A stretch of 64,000 nucleotides of DNA from Teredinibacter turnerae (lineage in GTDB: Bacteria; Pseudomonadota; Gammaproteobacteria; Pseudomonadales; Cellvibrionaceae), in contig NZ_CP149817.1 of NCBI RefSeq assembly GCF_037935975.1, positions 3,782,001-3,846,000 of the forward strand, read 5' to 3'. A program made the translations under genes and the position numbers. Below are positions 7,925-16,886 of this stretch, one piece after another. The notes beneath the pieces were generated by a model. It searched no databases and was not told the DNA's origin. It saw only the letters and a program-made list of their open reading frames with translations. Numbering within the stretch: the stretch's first letter is position 1; each line of letters opens with the position of its first letter.

Positions 7925-9109
7925 TCACTCTGCCATCCCCATTTTCCCCCAACTCCGACAACTCGGGCAGAGCCAGTGATTGGCTTGCGCGGTGAAACCG
8001 CAGGTGCTGCATATATAGAAGAAATAGTTATCTAAAATTTGAGTGATGGCAGGCTTGAGCTTTTCGTAGGGGATCTGTTCGCTGGCAGGTTCCGCAGTAC
8101 AGAGGGTCAGGAGGGTTTGTACAGCGACCATTTCCGGGTAATGAGCGATTCCTTCATACAGTATGCGGCAGGCGGCCTCTGGGCCGTTTAACTTCTCCGT
8201 TGCACAGGTCAGGTGCCACAAAAGCATAAGGCTGGGTTGCGCCAAATGAATATCGTTAAGCAGCTGAAGATAGTCGCGGTCGCTCTTTAATGCGATATAG
8301 CATTCGCGCATGAGGGGTAAGGCTTCAGAAATAACCTGGGGACTTTGGTAGGGAAGCTTTTTAAGAATGCCAAGTGCGGCAGCAGCGGCGCCATCGTTGA
8401 GTTCTATCTGCGCCTGCATTAGTTGAGCGCGGGCGCACTGTTTATCAAAACGCAGTGCATTGCGCAGCAGGCGACGCGCTTCCAGTACCTGGTTGTTGGC
8501 CAGCGCTTTCTCGGCCAACTCGCAGCTGAAGTGCGCCTGCATCTCGCGCCAGTTGTCTGCGGTGGAGGCGAATTTTCGACTGGTAAGGCGATCTGCGACA
8601 TCTATTGCGTCGAGCCAGTCACTGGTTTCCCGGTATAACTCCACCAGGTAGCTGAGCGCTTGTTCACGAACTTTTTTCTCGGTGTGTTTAGCGTCTGCCA
8701 GCTCTTTGAAGAGAGACTCGGCTCTGTCCAGTAAGCCCGCTTTCAGAAAATCAACGCCCAGTTCCAGTTGGGCCAATTGCAATTGTGGGCGCGGCAGACT
8801 TGGACGCGCCAACAGATTTTGATGGACGCGAATTGCGCGCGCAGTTTCACCTCGGCGGCGAAGCAAGGCGCCCAACGCGAGATGCGTCTCCAGGGTTTCG
8901 CTGTTGACCTCCAGCGCGCTGATGAAGGTGTCGACAGCGGCGTCCGGCTCGTCGTTAAGCAGTTGGTTGAGGCCAACATAATAATTGCGCTTCAACCAAC
9001 TGGACGATTGTTGCTGCGGCAGGCGACCGGGCCCGCGAGGCAGTCGCCCTAACGCGAACCCTATTGCCAGGGCGGCAAACAGCAGAACAAAAACGATTGG
9101 GTCGGACAT
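7925..9109 (-). CDS. lapB: Lipopolysaccharide assembly protein B (TPR protein with rubredoxin-like metal site)
   Basis: Inner-membrane-anchored, cytoplasm-facing TPR protein. In E. coli it works with FtsH and YejM to control LpxC turnover and so LPS amount. The 394-aa product has an N-terminal membrane helix (DPIVFVLLFAALAIGFALG), a series of TPR helices, and a C-terminal rubredoxin-like domain with two CxxC pairs (CSTCGF and CPSC). The ATG at 9109 is chosen; a GTG two codons earlier overlaps the lapA stop. lapA and lapB are adjacent as in other proteobacteria, and lapB is probably translationally coupled to lapA because no clear ribosome site precedes it. Confidence 0.93.
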   Translation of the reverse strand: MSDPIVFVLLFAALAIGFALGRLPRGPGRLPQQQSSSWLKRNYYVGLNQLLNDEPDAAVDTFISALEVNSETLETHLALGALLRRRGETARAIRVHQNLLARPSLPRPQLQLAQLELGVDFLKAGLLDRAESLFKELADAKHTEKKVREQALSYLVELYRETSDWLDAIDVADRLTSRKFASTADNWREMQAHFSCELAEKALANNQVLEARRLLRNALRFDKQCARAQLMQAQIELNDGAAAAALGILKKLPYQSPQVISEALPLMRECYIALKSDRDYLQLLNDIHLAQPSLMLLWHLTCATEKLNGPEAACRILYEGIAHYPEMVAVQTLLTLCTAEPASEQIPYEKLKPAITQILDNYFFYICSTCGFTAQANHWLCPSCRSWGKMGMAE

Positions 9110-9114
9110 AAACA

Positions 9115-9420
9115 CTAGGGGCTAAGTTGTGCGGCTCGCAGCTTGTCCACTTCTTTTTTCGCCTTGTTCAATTCACGTTTGCGCGCAAGCAACTTGGTAT
9201 TCGCCAGTATCAGTGTGCCGAACCAACCCAATAAAATACCGAGCGCAAAGGTAAAGCACAGGTAGAACCCAATGCTGAGCTGAGGAAACTGGATCGCAAA
9301 CAGGTTCACCGAGATAAGATCGGCGTTGGCCCAAGCGATCCAACCTGCGATTGCGCACACCAGAAACAGCCACACCAGAATAAACAACCGACGGAACCAG
9401 CGATAAATTCGCGCAAACAC
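9115..9420 (-). CDS. lapA: Lipopolysaccharide assembly protein A domain protein
   Basis: Small inner-membrane protein of the LapA/YciS family, partner of LapB. In 101 aa it shows two hydrophobic helices (LFILVWLFLVCAIAGWIAW and the stretch around FYLCFTFALGILLGWFGTL) and a charged C-terminal coiled tail (ARKRELNKAKKEVDKLRAAQ). Length and two-helix layout fit the family. It starts 42 bp after cmk and ends 5 bp before the lapB ATG. In many gammaproteobacteria lapA follows ihfB; here it follows cmk. Confidence 0.9.
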   Translation of the reverse strand: MFARIYRWFRRLFILVWLFLVCAIAGWIAWANADLISVNLFAIQFPQLSIGFYLCFTFALGILLGWFGTLILANTKLLARKRELNKAKKEVDKLRAAQLSP

Positions 9421-9462
9421 AAATATCTCCTTAGAGCCTATACAAATGAGTTAACTAGCGCA

Positions 9463-10149
9463 TCACCCGAGCAGAGCGCGAGATTTTATCAACGCCATAA
9501 TCTCCGCCAACACCTGATCAATTGTGCGTGCCGTGCTGTCTAAAACTAACGCGTCGGCGGCAGGCACCAGCGGTGAAGTCGCTCGATTGGTGTCTCTCTC
9601 GTCGCGGGCAATGATATCGGCGAGAATCTGGCCGCGATCGACGCTCGTTTGCCCAGCGTCCTGCAACTGCTTTACACGGCGGTCCGCGCGAATTTCTGCG
9701 CTGGCGGTAAGAAATACTTTACAGCCCGCGGTGGGAAACACCACGGTTCCCATGTCTCTGCCGTCGGCCACCAAACCTGGAGGCTGCTGAAAACTGCGCT
9801 GGCAGTCCAGCAGGCTTGCGCGCACGCTCGGGAAAGCGGCTATTGTCGATGCCGCCATACCGACGTTTTCCTGCCGGATATCACGCGTAACGTCGTCCTG
9901 AGCAAGAAACACAACTACGCCCGCCGCGCCAACATCGAAGCGAATATCCAATGCCTGCGCAACCCGATTGACCGCGTCGCCATCTTCGATATCTGTATTT
10001 TCACGCAGACACGCCAGCGCGCAAAGACGGTAGATGGCTCCACTATCGAGTAGATGAAAGCCGGTTTGTTCCGCGATTAAGCGAGAAATGGTGCCTTTAC
10101 CGGAACCGCTTGGGCCATCGATTGTGACTACTGGCGCTACCTCTGCCAT
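9463..10149 (-). CDS. cmk: Cytidylate kinase
   Basis: Cytoplasmic kinase that phosphorylates CMP and dCMP with ATP, recycling pyrimidine nucleotides. The 228-aa product has the P-loop GPSGSGKGTIS near residue 12, the substrate-binding LDSGAIYR, and the VADGRDMGTVVFP and SAEIRADRR motifs of the CMP kinase family. It begins 15 bp after pyrF stops, so both are likely cotranscribed. Usually cmk is followed directly by rpsA; here lapA-lapB and a hairpin array lie between. Confidence 0.97.
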   Translation of the reverse strand: MAEVAPVVTIDGPSGSGKGTISRLIAEQTGFHLLDSGAIYRLCALACLRENTDIEDGDAVNRVAQALDIRFDVGAAGVVVFLAQDDVTRDIRQENVGMAASTIAAFPSVRASLLDCQRSFQQPPGLVADGRDMGTVVFPTAGCKVFLTASAEIRADRRVKQLQDAGQTSVDRGQILADIIARDERDTNRATSPLVPAADALVLDSTARTIDQVLAEIMALIKSRALLG

Positions 10150-10164
10150 GTTGAAACCACCCCG

Positions 10165-10863
10165 TTATTGAATGCTGTTAACGATTTGGGCACAAGCGGC
10201 AGCAGGATCTTCCGCTTGTGTTATAGGACGGCCAACAACAATATAATCACTGCCGTTGGCAATGGCTTGCTCTGGTGTAACAACCCGGCGCTGGTCTCCA
10301 GCTTCGGTTGAGGCGGGTCGAATGCCAGGAGTAACGGTCAGGAAATCTGTGCCTTGCTGGGCTTTCATGGCGCCCGCTTCCAGGGCGGAACAGACTACGC
10401 CATCCATACCTGATACTTTTGCCAGTGACGCAAGGCGCGTCACCATGGCCTCGGGCGATTCGGTTATACCGATTCCATTAAGATCGGACTGGTCCATACT
10501 CGTAAGTACCGTTACCGCAATCAACAGCGGCTTGTGGCTGAACAACACCAAAGACTCTCGTGCCGCTTCCATCATCCTTTGTCCACCGCTGGCGTGGACA
10601 TTCACCATCCACACCCCCATGTTCGCCGCTGCTTTAACCGCACCAGCCACCGTGTTGGGGATATCGTGAAACTTGAGATCGAGAAATACGTCGAAACCCA
10701 GCTTTTGCACGCTGTCCACCACAGCAGGGCCCGCTGTAGTAAAGAGTTCTTTGCCAATTTTCAAACGGCAGGATTGTGGATCGAGTTGACGCGCCAGTGC
10801 AAGGCAGTCGTTAATATCATTAAAGTCCATTGCGACTAGCAGTTGGGGACCGGTTACAGACAT
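10165..10863 (-). CDS. pyrF: Orotidine 5'-phosphate decarboxylase
   Basis: Last step of UMP synthesis: decarboxylation of OMP. The 232-aa TIM-barrel protein has the type I bacterial motifs [12 protein letters not shown] and [13 protein letters not shown] (the catalytic Asp-Lys-Asp network), and the phosphate-binding VTPGIRP and YIVVGRPI segments at the C-terminus. It leads a pyrF-cmk pair, two pyrimidine genes 15 bp apart, and is separated from the upstream comEA-like gene by a strong hairpin. In relatives pyrF often follows lapB instead. Confidence 0.97.
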   Translation of the reverse strand: MSVTGPQLLVAMDFNDINDCLALARQLDPQSCRLKIGKELFTTAGPAVVDSVQKLGFDVFLDLKFHDIPNTVAGAVKAAANMGVWMVNVHASGGQRMMEAARESLVLFSHKPLLIAVTVLTSMDQSDLNGIGITESPEAMVTRLASLAKVSGMDGVVCSALEAGAMKAQQGTDFLTVTPGIRPASTEAGDQRRVVTPEQAIANGSDYIVVGRPITQAEDPAAACAQIVNSIQ

Positions 10864-10963
10864 ACAAATCTCCAGGTTGTTACCCGGCTATTCTACCCCG
10901 AGCGGCGCGTGAATGGCTGCCCTATTTTGCAAACCCAACCTGAGCTGCAACGACTCTATACGT

Positions 10964-11001
10964 GAGAAAGCCGCCACACCCCAGAGTGCGGCGGCTTTCT
11001 C
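10964..11001. terminator. Hairpin terminator between comEA-like gene and pyrF
   Basis: 12-bp perfect stem GAGAAAGCCGCC/GGCGGCTTTCTC with a 14-nt loop, 80 bp after the comEA-like stop. There is no long T-run beyond the stem, but the outer stem is A/T-rich on both strands. Confidence 0.65.
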
Positions 11002-11080
11002 GAAATACCAATATAACACCGATCAACCAGGGTAGTGCGGGGTAGGGTCTCGCTGCCCGTAAGGCTGTGGTGTCTGTCGG

Positions 11081-11440
11081 CTAGAGAGCAATAAGACTTT
11101 TATTTTTCTCCAGCGTTGCCTTGCCTACGCCTTTGACCGCCAGCAGGTCGTCCATCGATTTGAATTTTCCATTCTTCTCGCGATAAGCCACAATCGCCTG
11201 AGCCTTTTTAAGGCCAATCCCCTTGAGGGTATCGGCAATTGTTTGTGCGTCGGCTTTGTTGATATTAACGCTACTTGCCATCAGCGCTGCCTTAGCCTGA
11301 TCTGCCGCTTTATCGGCACTGCCTGCAAAAGTGAGGGGCGAGGCTACCAGCATAGCTGCCAGAAGCAGTGCAAATACACAGGTGTAAAAATCGCGGAAAA
11401 AAATGGCTCGGAATGAGCGTGAGAATAGTCCTTGCTTCAT
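11081..11440 (-). CDS. ComEA-type secreted helix-hairpin-helix protein
   Basis: Small exported DNA-binding protein of the ComEA family. The 119-aa product starts at the ATG at 11440, preceded by AAGGAG at the right distance; a longer reading lacks a ribosome site. It has a basic N-terminus and a hydrophobic signal segment (FALLLAAMLVASPLTFA), then two helix-hairpin-helix motifs (VNINKADAQTIADTLKGIG and MDDLLAVKGVGKATLEK). In competent bacteria such proteins bind incoming DNA in the periplasm. No other competence gene is nearby, so a role in DNA uptake is inference. It is flanked by hairpins on its downstream side and by the cysN terminator region upstream. Confidence 0.85.
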   Translation of the reverse strand: MKQGLFSRSFRAIFFRDFYTCVFALLLAAMLVASPLTFAGSADKAADQAKAALMASSVNINKADAQTIADTLKGIGLKKAQAIVAYREKNGKFKSMDDLLAVKGVGKATLEKNKSLIAL

Positions 11441-11678
11441 GGTTCGACTCCTTGTCGTTACTTGATGTGCTGTCTTGTTGTCTGGGGAAATCCCATAAGC
11501 CACTCTAAAACAACTCGAGCCCAAAAATATGTGAACAAATTAACATTTTCTCTGCGAAACCGAACAATCTGGCGGGCAGGCGGGCGGATACATTGGGAGC
11601 GAATTTTAAAGAAATGACGCTAACACGCGCGCTTTAGACAAGCACGGTCGAGCGGAAGGTACAGTAGGAAGAGAGAGC

Positions 11679-11720
11679 CCCCCAGTACCGCAAAAAATGG
11701 CGTTCATGCGGTACTGGGGG
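11679..11720 (-). terminator. 14-bp inverted repeat downstream of cysN
   Basis: CCCCCAGTACCGCA and its exact complement flank a 14-nt loop that contains a run of six A (T on the minus strand). It lies 23 bp after the cysN stop. No T-run follows the stem, so it may be a terminator or an mRNA-stabilising stem. Confidence 0.55.
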
Positions 11721-11743
11721 CGTATGTAGAAGCTCAGCGAGAC

Positions 11744-13150
11744 CTAACCGATTTTCTTAGCATCCCAATGAGGGAAGTGCTTGCGGACGAGGGCATTGAG
11801 TTCGACTTCAAACTCCGAGTAATCGCCTTTGGTCGCCGCAGCCGAGGCCAGCGCCTCTATCGCCATGCCCGCCCCAACTGTAATGTTGGTGAGCCTGTCG
11901 ATCACGATAAACGCGCCGGTTGCCCGGTTTTGCTGGTAAGCATCTACAACAACTTCTTGTTCCATCTGTACGTCAACAACCGCAATATCGTTCAACTGCA
12001 TTGCCGACTCTTCAGATTTTTCGAAGGTATTGACGTCTACCCGGTATTCGATATCCGCAACCACACCCGGGGTAACTTTGCTTGCAAATTTAAACAAGTA
12101 TTGTTTACCTGGCTTGAGTTCCGCTTCGGACATCCACACCAAATGAGCGCGTAAGCGGTTGGATTGCGTTTGCTCGGAATCGGCCAATACAATCATATCG
12201 CCACGGCTGATATCGATTTCGTCCGCGAGCGTCAGCGTAACCGCCTGACCAACAAATGCTTGATCAAGCTCGCCGTCAAAAGTAACAATCGATTTAACGG
12301 TACTGGTTTTACCCGAGGGTAGCGCTTTCACCGTATCGCCAACCTTTACCACACCAGAAGCCACCGTGCCGCAAAAGCCACGGAAGTTCAGGTTCGGACG
12401 ATTCACAAACTGCACTGGAAAACGAAAATCGTCCGCATTTTTATCGCTGGCAATTTCTACGGTTTCGAGAATTTGCATCAGTGATTTGCCGGAATACCAG
12501 GGCGTGCGCTCGCTGATATTAACCACGTTGTCGCCGTCCAGTGCTGACATGGGAACAAAGTGCAATTCCGCCGGATTGAGCGATTTTGAAAGATCCAGGT
12601 ACGACTGCTTGATTTCTTCGAAGCGACTCTCGCTGAACTCGACCAAATCCATTTTGTTAATCGCCACTACCACGTGCTTAATACCCAGCAGAGAAGCGAT
12701 GTACGAATGGCGACGCGTTTGGGTTTGCACACCGTAGCGGGCGTCGATCAGAATTACCGCCAAATCACAGGTAGACGCGCCTGTCGCCATGTTGCGTGTG
12801 TATTGCTCGTGCCCTGGCGTATCCGCAATAATAAATTTACGCTTAGCGGTAGAGAAATAGCGGTAAGCAACATCGATGGTGATGCCCTGCTCCCGCTCAG
12901 CTTGCAGGCCATCGACCAGCAACGCCAAATCGATTTTTTCGCCGGTAGTGCCGTGCTTGGAGGTATCCGATGCAACGGCCGCAAGTTGATCTTCGTAAAT
13001 CATTTTGGAGTCGTGCAGGAGACGGCCAATGAGTGTGGATTTACCATCGTCGACACTGCCGCAGGTTAAAAACCGCAACAATTCCTTGCGCTCATGCTGC
13101 GCAAGATACGCATCAATATCTGTTTCTATTAATTCTGACTGGTGAGACAT
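11744..13150 (-). CDS. cysN: Sulfate adenylyltransferase subunit 1 (GTPase)
   Basis: Regulatory GTPase subunit of ATP sulfurylase. GTP hydrolysis drives formation of adenosine phosphosulfate by CysD in sulfate assimilation. The 468-aa product has the EF-Tu-like G motifs GSVDDGKST (P-loop), [12 protein letters not shown] and NKMDL, followed by two beta-barrel domains. There is no fused APS kinase (CysC) domain, and the protein ends after the third barrel, so cysC must lie elsewhere if present. Normally cysN follows cysD within a few bases. Here 405 bp of repeats and a terminator stand between, which should reduce or uncouple cysN expression. Confidence 0.96.
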   Translation of the reverse strand: MSHQSELIETDIDAYLAQHERKELLRFLTCGSVDDGKSTLIGRLLHDSKMIYEDQLAAVASDTSKHGTTGEKIDLALLVDGLQAEREQGITIDVAYRYFSTAKRKFIIADTPGHEQYTRNMATGASTCDLAVILIDARYGVQTQTRRHSYIASLLGIKHVVVAINKMDLVEFSESRFEEIKQSYLDLSKSLNPAELHFVPMSALDGDNVVNISERTPWYSGKSLMQILETVEIASDKNADDFRFPVQFVNRPNLNFRGFCGTVASGVVKVGDTVKALPSGKTSTVKSIVTFDGELDQAFVGQAVTLTLADEIDISRGDMIVLADSEQTQSNRLRAHLVWMSEAELKPGKQYLFKFASKVTPGVVADIEYRVDVNTFEKSEESAMQLNDIAVVDVQMEQEVVVDAYQQNRATGAFIVIDRLTNITVGAGMAIEALASAAATKGDYSEFEVELNALVRKHFPHWDAKKIG

Positions 13151-13179
13151 AATAAAAATTTTCTCCGAAAATTTTTGGA

Positions 13180-13526
13180 GCGCCGCCGCCTTTCGGCGGT
13201 GGCTGCTGGGAACGGCCTTTGGCCCTCTCGGAACGCTGCGCTACTGGGTACGCTCGCTTCACTCACTTCTGGGAGCAACTCAGGGTCGCATTCCCGAAAT
13301 ACGCAAAACAACTGTTCCTACAAGTGGCTCAAAGCCACGTTCCATCTAACTTTCCGCGATTAACTGCGGGTTAAAAACTGTCTTATTCGGCTCCATCGAA
13401 CCAGCCGCTTGAAGCCAAAAAACTAACGGTAGTTTCCGTTGCCCCACTCTTGCCCAGAAGCAGCAATACTGCGTTCCCGCCAAGTCGCGAAGCGACTGTT
13501 CCCAGAAGTGGCTGTATGCCACGCTC
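13180..13526. repeat. Degenerate hairpin array between cysD and cysN
   Basis: Hairpins with differing stems include GCCGCC-TTTC-GGCGGT, GGCC-TTT-GGCC, GTGGCT-CAA-AGCCAC (13324), GCAG/CTGC (13460), GTCGC-GAA-GCGAC (13484) and GTGGC-TGTAT-GCCAC (13508). Linkers are of the CTGCTGGGAACG type on the left and GTTCCCAGAAG on the right. The stems are less regular than at 7502-7924, suggesting decay. Confidence 0.75.
13362..13402 (-). pseudogene. Possible partial duplicate of the cysD 3' end
   Basis: The minus strand reads GSMEPNKTVF-stop, then AACCCGC and a GC hairpin. The true cysD end reads [12 protein letters not shown]-stop, then AACCCG and a GC hairpin. The similarity in protein, stop position and following hairpin suggests a short, degenerate direct duplication on the far side of the array. 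It is short enough that chance cannot be excluded. Confidence 0.4.
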
Positions 13527-13527
13527 T

Positions 13528-13556
13528 AAAAAAACCACCCGCGCTAACGCACGGGT
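13528..13556 (-). terminator. Intrinsic terminator directly after cysD
   Basis: On the minus strand the cysD stop codon runs into ACCCG...CGGGT with an inner GCG/CGC pair, then GG and seven T. This looks like a working terminator between cysD and cysN, two subunits usually made from one transcript. Confidence 0.7.
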
Positions 13557-14467
13557 TAAAAATAACCTTCCTGCTTTTTCTTCTCCATTGAGCCGGAGGA
13601 GTCGTGGTCGATAACACGGCCCTGGCGCTCGGAGGTTTTGGTAAGCAGCATTTCTTGAATAATTTCCGGCAGCGTGGTCGCGGTGGACTCCACAGCACCA
13701 GTAAGCGGGTAGCAACCGAGTGTACGGAAGCGCACCATTTTTTCTTCGATCACGTCATCTTCGCCAATTGGCATACGATCGTCGTCCACCATAATCAACA
13801 CGCCGTCTTTTTCGACGACCGGACGTTTGGCGGCAAAGTAAAGCGGCACAATGGGGATATTTTCCAGGTGAATATATTGCCAGATATCCAGCTCAGTCCA
13901 GTTACTCAGCGGGAACACGCGAATGCTCTCGCCTTTGTCCACACGGCCGTTGTAAAGGTTCCACAATTCCGGGCGTTGGTTTTTCGGGTCCCAGCGATGG
14001 TTTTTGTCGCGGAACGAGTACACACGCTCTTTAGCCCGGGATTTTTCTTCGTCGCGACGGGCTCCGCCAAATGCGGCGTCGAAACCGTATTTATCAAGCG
14101 CCTGTTTAAGCGACTGGGTTTTCATAATATCGGTGTGCTTGGCACTGCCATGGGTAAACGGACCTACGCCCATTTCCACACCTTCCTGGTTAATATGCAC
14201 AATTAAATCCCAGCCCAGCTCTTTTAGCCGGTTATCGCGGAACTCAATCATTTCCTTAAACTTCCAGGTGGTATCCACATGCATCAGCGGAAACGGCGGC
14301 TTGCCGGGGGCGAACGCCTTCATTGCCAGGTGCATCATCACAGCGGAATCTTTACCGATGGAATAGAGCATCACCGGGTTGTCGAATTCCGCAGCCACCT
14401 CACGAATAATGTGGATGCTTTCGGCCTCAAGCTGCTTGAGGTGCGTCATTTGAAACTGGTTAGACAT
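13556..14467 (-). CDS. cysD: Sulfate adenylyltransferase subunit 2
   Basis: Catalytic subunit of ATP sulfurylase; makes adenosine 5'-phosphosulfate from ATP and sulfate together with CysN. The 303-aa product matches the family length (about 302). It contains the PP-loop type motif [14 protein letters not shown], the [14 protein letters not shown] segment, and the conserved C-terminal end [12 protein letters not shown]. The start at 14467 is chosen because [17 protein letters not shown] aligns with the family N-terminus; an ATG five codons upstream is possible, and neither has a strong ribosome site. A TATAAT box lies at 14554-14559. Confidence 0.96.
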   Translation of the reverse strand: MSNQFQMTHLKQLEAESIHIIREVAAEFDNPVMLYSIGKDSAVMMHLAMKAFAPGKPPFPLMHVDTTWKFKEMIEFRDNRLKELGWDLIVHINQEGVEMGVGPFTHGSAKHTDIMKTQSLKQALDKYGFDAAFGGARRDEEKSRAKERVYSFRDKNHRWDPKNQRPELWNLYNGRVDKGESIRVFPLSNWTELDIWQYIHLENIPIVPLYFAAKRPVVEKDGVLIMVDDDRMPIGEDDVIEEKMVRFRTLGCYPLTGAVESTATTLPEIIQEMLLTKTSERQGRVIDHDSSGSMEKKKQEGYF

Positions 14468-14553
14468 GAGTGACTCGTCCATAATTTTTCGCCAACATTC
14501 GTAAACAGCTACCTTAAAAGAAACTACCTAAAAAAGGAGCTACGAGTTGACCG

Positions 14554-14559
14554 ATTATA
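14554..14559 (-). promoter_or_regulatory. Possible -10 box for cysD
   Basis: TATAAT on the minus strand, about 87 bp upstream of the cysD start, in an AT-rich gap after tyrA-aroA. No good -35 sequence is seen, which would fit an activator-dependent (CysB-type) promoter, but that is inference. Confidence 0.35.
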
Positions 14560-14577
14560 AAGAAATCTAATAAGTAA

Positions 14578-16806
14578 TTAAGAATGATTTACTTCTAAGC
14601 TTATGCCCACGGTTTTTGCCAAGGTGACAAAGTTCGGGAATGAAGTCGCCACATTTGCACAGTTATTTACCGTAATTGGGCCAGATGCGCGCAACGCGGC
14701 AACGGTAAAAGACATTGCAATGCGGTGGTCGTGAAAACTTTCCACGGCACCGCCGCTCAGCGTACCGCCAATAACCCGAATACCGTCCGGCGTTGGGTAA
14801 CATTCAATACCCAATGCTTGCAAACCATCGGCCATCGCCTGAATACGATCTGTTTCTTTTACGCGCAGCTCTTCCGCGCCGGTCAAAACTGTTTCGCCTT
14901 CGGCGCAGGCAGCCGCAACCAGGAGCGCGGGGAATTCATCAATCGCCAAAGGCACCTGGTCTTCCGGAATCGCAATACCTTTGAGCGGAGCATACTGCAC
15001 CCGAATATCGGCGACAGGTTCACCTCCGACTTCACGCTCATTTTGCAATGTCAGGTTCGCACCCATTTCCCGCAAAATATTAATTACACCAATGCGCGTC
15101 GGATTAATGCCAACATGGGTCAGTGTAATATCCGAGCCCGGCGCGATGGCTGCTGCCACCATGAAAAACGTCGCGGAAGAAATATCCGCAGGGATATCAA
15201 TATCGGCGGCGGTAAGTTTGCCTCCCGACCGCAAAGAAATAGTGCTGCCGTTACGGTTCACCTGATACCCGAAGCCACGCAGCATACGTTCGGTGTGGTC
15301 GCGCGTTGGCGCTGGTTCTGTGACTTGCGTTTCCCCATCAGCGTAGAGTCCTGCGAGCAGCACACAGGATTTAACCTGCGCACTGGCCATCGGCATAACA
15401 TAGTCAATCGCGCGCAACGCACTGCCACCGCTCACTCTTACCGGTGGCCGCCCTTCTTCGCCGGTTTCCACTGTCGCGCCCATCTCACGCAACGGGTTCG
15501 CTACCCGGTTCATCGGGCGCTTGCTCAACGATTCATCGCCAGTCAGTTCGCTGGTGAATGCCTGCCCGGCAAGAATGCCGGAGAGCAATCGCATGGACGT
15601 TCCGGAGTTGCCGACATACAAGGGGCCGGAAGGCTGCTTCAAGCCGTGCAAACCTACGCCATGCACCGTCACCGCGCCGTTTTCCGGGCCTTCGATAACC
15701 ACACCCATATCGCGAAATGCCTGCAAGGTCGCAAGTGCATCTTCACCCTCCAGAAAACCCTCAATATGGGTTACGCCTTCCGCCAGCGAACCGAGCATAA
15801 TCGAGCGATGCGAAATAGATTTATCGCCGGGAACACGAATAGTGCCGGTTACGGAACCGCCTGGCGCCACTGAGTAAACCACATTTTTATGTTCTGAATT
15901 TTGCATATTTCGTAAGTAAGCTTTGTGCTCAAGCATGTTGGTGAATCGGTCTCGGGCGGACTTCGCCCGGGTGAAGACGCCGGTCATTTCTACTGCATCT
16001 TCGCGGCTGATGATGTCCCGCAGGCGCGAAAGATTATCGGAAAACAAGTCGATAGCTTCCAGTACACTCGCCTTATTCGCCAGCATAATGTCGCGCCACA
16101 TAATGGCATCACTGGATGCAATTCGTGTGAAATCGCGAAAGCCGCCGGCCGCATAGCGAAAAATATTCTCATTCTTGCTGTCGTGAGCGAGTGTATCGAC
16201 CAGTGAAAACGCGATGACATGCGGCAAATGGCTGGTGCAGCCCAGCACCATGTCATGTTCTTCCACCGGCATTTCCAAGACTTCCGCACCTACGGCATGC
16301 CACAGTTTCGCCACCGCTTGCACGGCAGCAGGGTCGTTCTCAGCCACCGGTGTGAGAATCACCCGGTGATCCACATATAATTCACTCTCGGCCGCTTCTA
16401 CGCCACTTTTCTCTGAGCCGGCAATGGGGTGCCCCAGCACGACAGCCGGTGGAAATTCACCGAAGATCTCCCGCACATCGCGCTCCACGCTCCCTTTTAC
16501 GCTGGCCCCATCGGTAACAATCACACCCTCGGCCAAACGCCCTTTAAGCGCTTTGAATACCTCGCGCAAGGTGAGGGTAGGCACGGCAATAAAAATAATA
16601 TCGCCTGACTGAAGCTGTTCCAGCACATCGCCCAGGCTGCAGTAGGCCGAATCCACTACCCCCATTTCCCGTGCTTTAACACAGGTTTCCGGGCGCCGTG
16701 CAACGCCGATAACTTCTCTGCAAACTGCGCGTTTGCGCAAACCCGCAGCCAGACTCCCACCAATCAGCCCGAGGCCGACAATGACCACCTTGTTGAATTG
16801 TGTCAT
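14578..16806 (-). CDS. tyrA-aroA: Prephenate dehydrogenase / 3-phosphoshikimate 1-carboxyvinyltransferase fusion
   Basis: One 742-aa protein with two aromatic amino-acid enzymes. Residues 1 to about 295 form an NAD-dependent prephenate dehydrogenase (GLGLIGGSLA nucleotide motif; LGHPIAGSEKSG; SHLPHVIAFSL). Residues from about 310 form EPSP synthase (PGDKSISHRSIM; GNSGTSMRLLSGILAG; GDESLSKRPM; KETDRI; FHDHRIAMSF). The same fusion is known in Pseudomonas and relatives. It follows pheA after 80 bp containing a hairpin. The usual next gene, cmk, is not here; the cysDN pair follows instead. Confidence 0.96.
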   Translation of the reverse strand: MTQFNKVVIVGLGLIGGSLAAGLRKRAVCREVIGVARRPETCVKAREMGVVDSAYCSLGDVLEQLQSGDIIFIAVPTLTLREVFKALKGRLAEGVIVTDGASVKGSVERDVREIFGEFPPAVVLGHPIAGSEKSGVEAAESELYVDHRVILTPVAENDPAAVQAVAKLWHAVGAEVLEMPVEEHDMVLGCTSHLPHVIAFSLVDTLAHDSKNENIFRYAAGGFRDFTRIASSDAIMWRDIMLANKASVLEAIDLFSDNLSRLRDIISREDAVEMTGVFTRAKSARDRFTNMLEHKAYLRNMQNSEHKNVVYSVAPGGSVTGTIRVPGDKSISHRSIMLGSLAEGVTHIEGFLEGEDALATLQAFRDMGVVIEGPENGAVTVHGVGLHGLKQPSGPLYVGNSGTSMRLLSGILAGQAFTSELTGDESLSKRPMNRVANPLREMGATVETGEEGRPPVRVSGGSALRAIDYVMPMASAQVKSCVLLAGLYADGETQVTEPAPTRDHTERMLRGFGYQVNRNGSTISLRSGGKLTAADIDIPADISSATFFMVAAAIAPGSDITLTHVGINPTRIGVINILREMGANLTLQNEREVGGEPVADIRVQYAPLKGIAIPEDQVPLAIDEFPALLVAAACAEGETVLTGAEELRVKETDRIQAMADGLQALGIECYPTPDGIRVIGGTLSGGAVESFHDHRIAMSFTVAALRASGPITVNNCANVATSFPNFVTLAKTVGISLEVNHS

Positions 16807-16849
16807 AGCAATTTTGAAGCGAAAGGTTACTTGGGTACGTGAACCAACG

Positions 16850-16872
16850 AGCGCCGCAGATCTCGCGGCGCT
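16850..16872. terminator. GC hairpin between pheA and tyrA-aroA
   Basis: 8-bp stem AGCGCCGC/GCGGCGCT with a 7-nt loop AGATCTC, 14 bp after the pheA stop. No T-run follows, so it may only weaken read-through or protect the 3' end of the pheA message. Confidence 0.4.
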
Positions 16873-16886
16873 GGCTGAAATGGATA

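Noticed and set aside
7262-8035. Plus-strand open frame across the hairpin array
   Set aside because: Product is low-complexity (Arg, Pro, Ser, Gly) created by GC-rich hairpins and overlaps rpsA and lapB.
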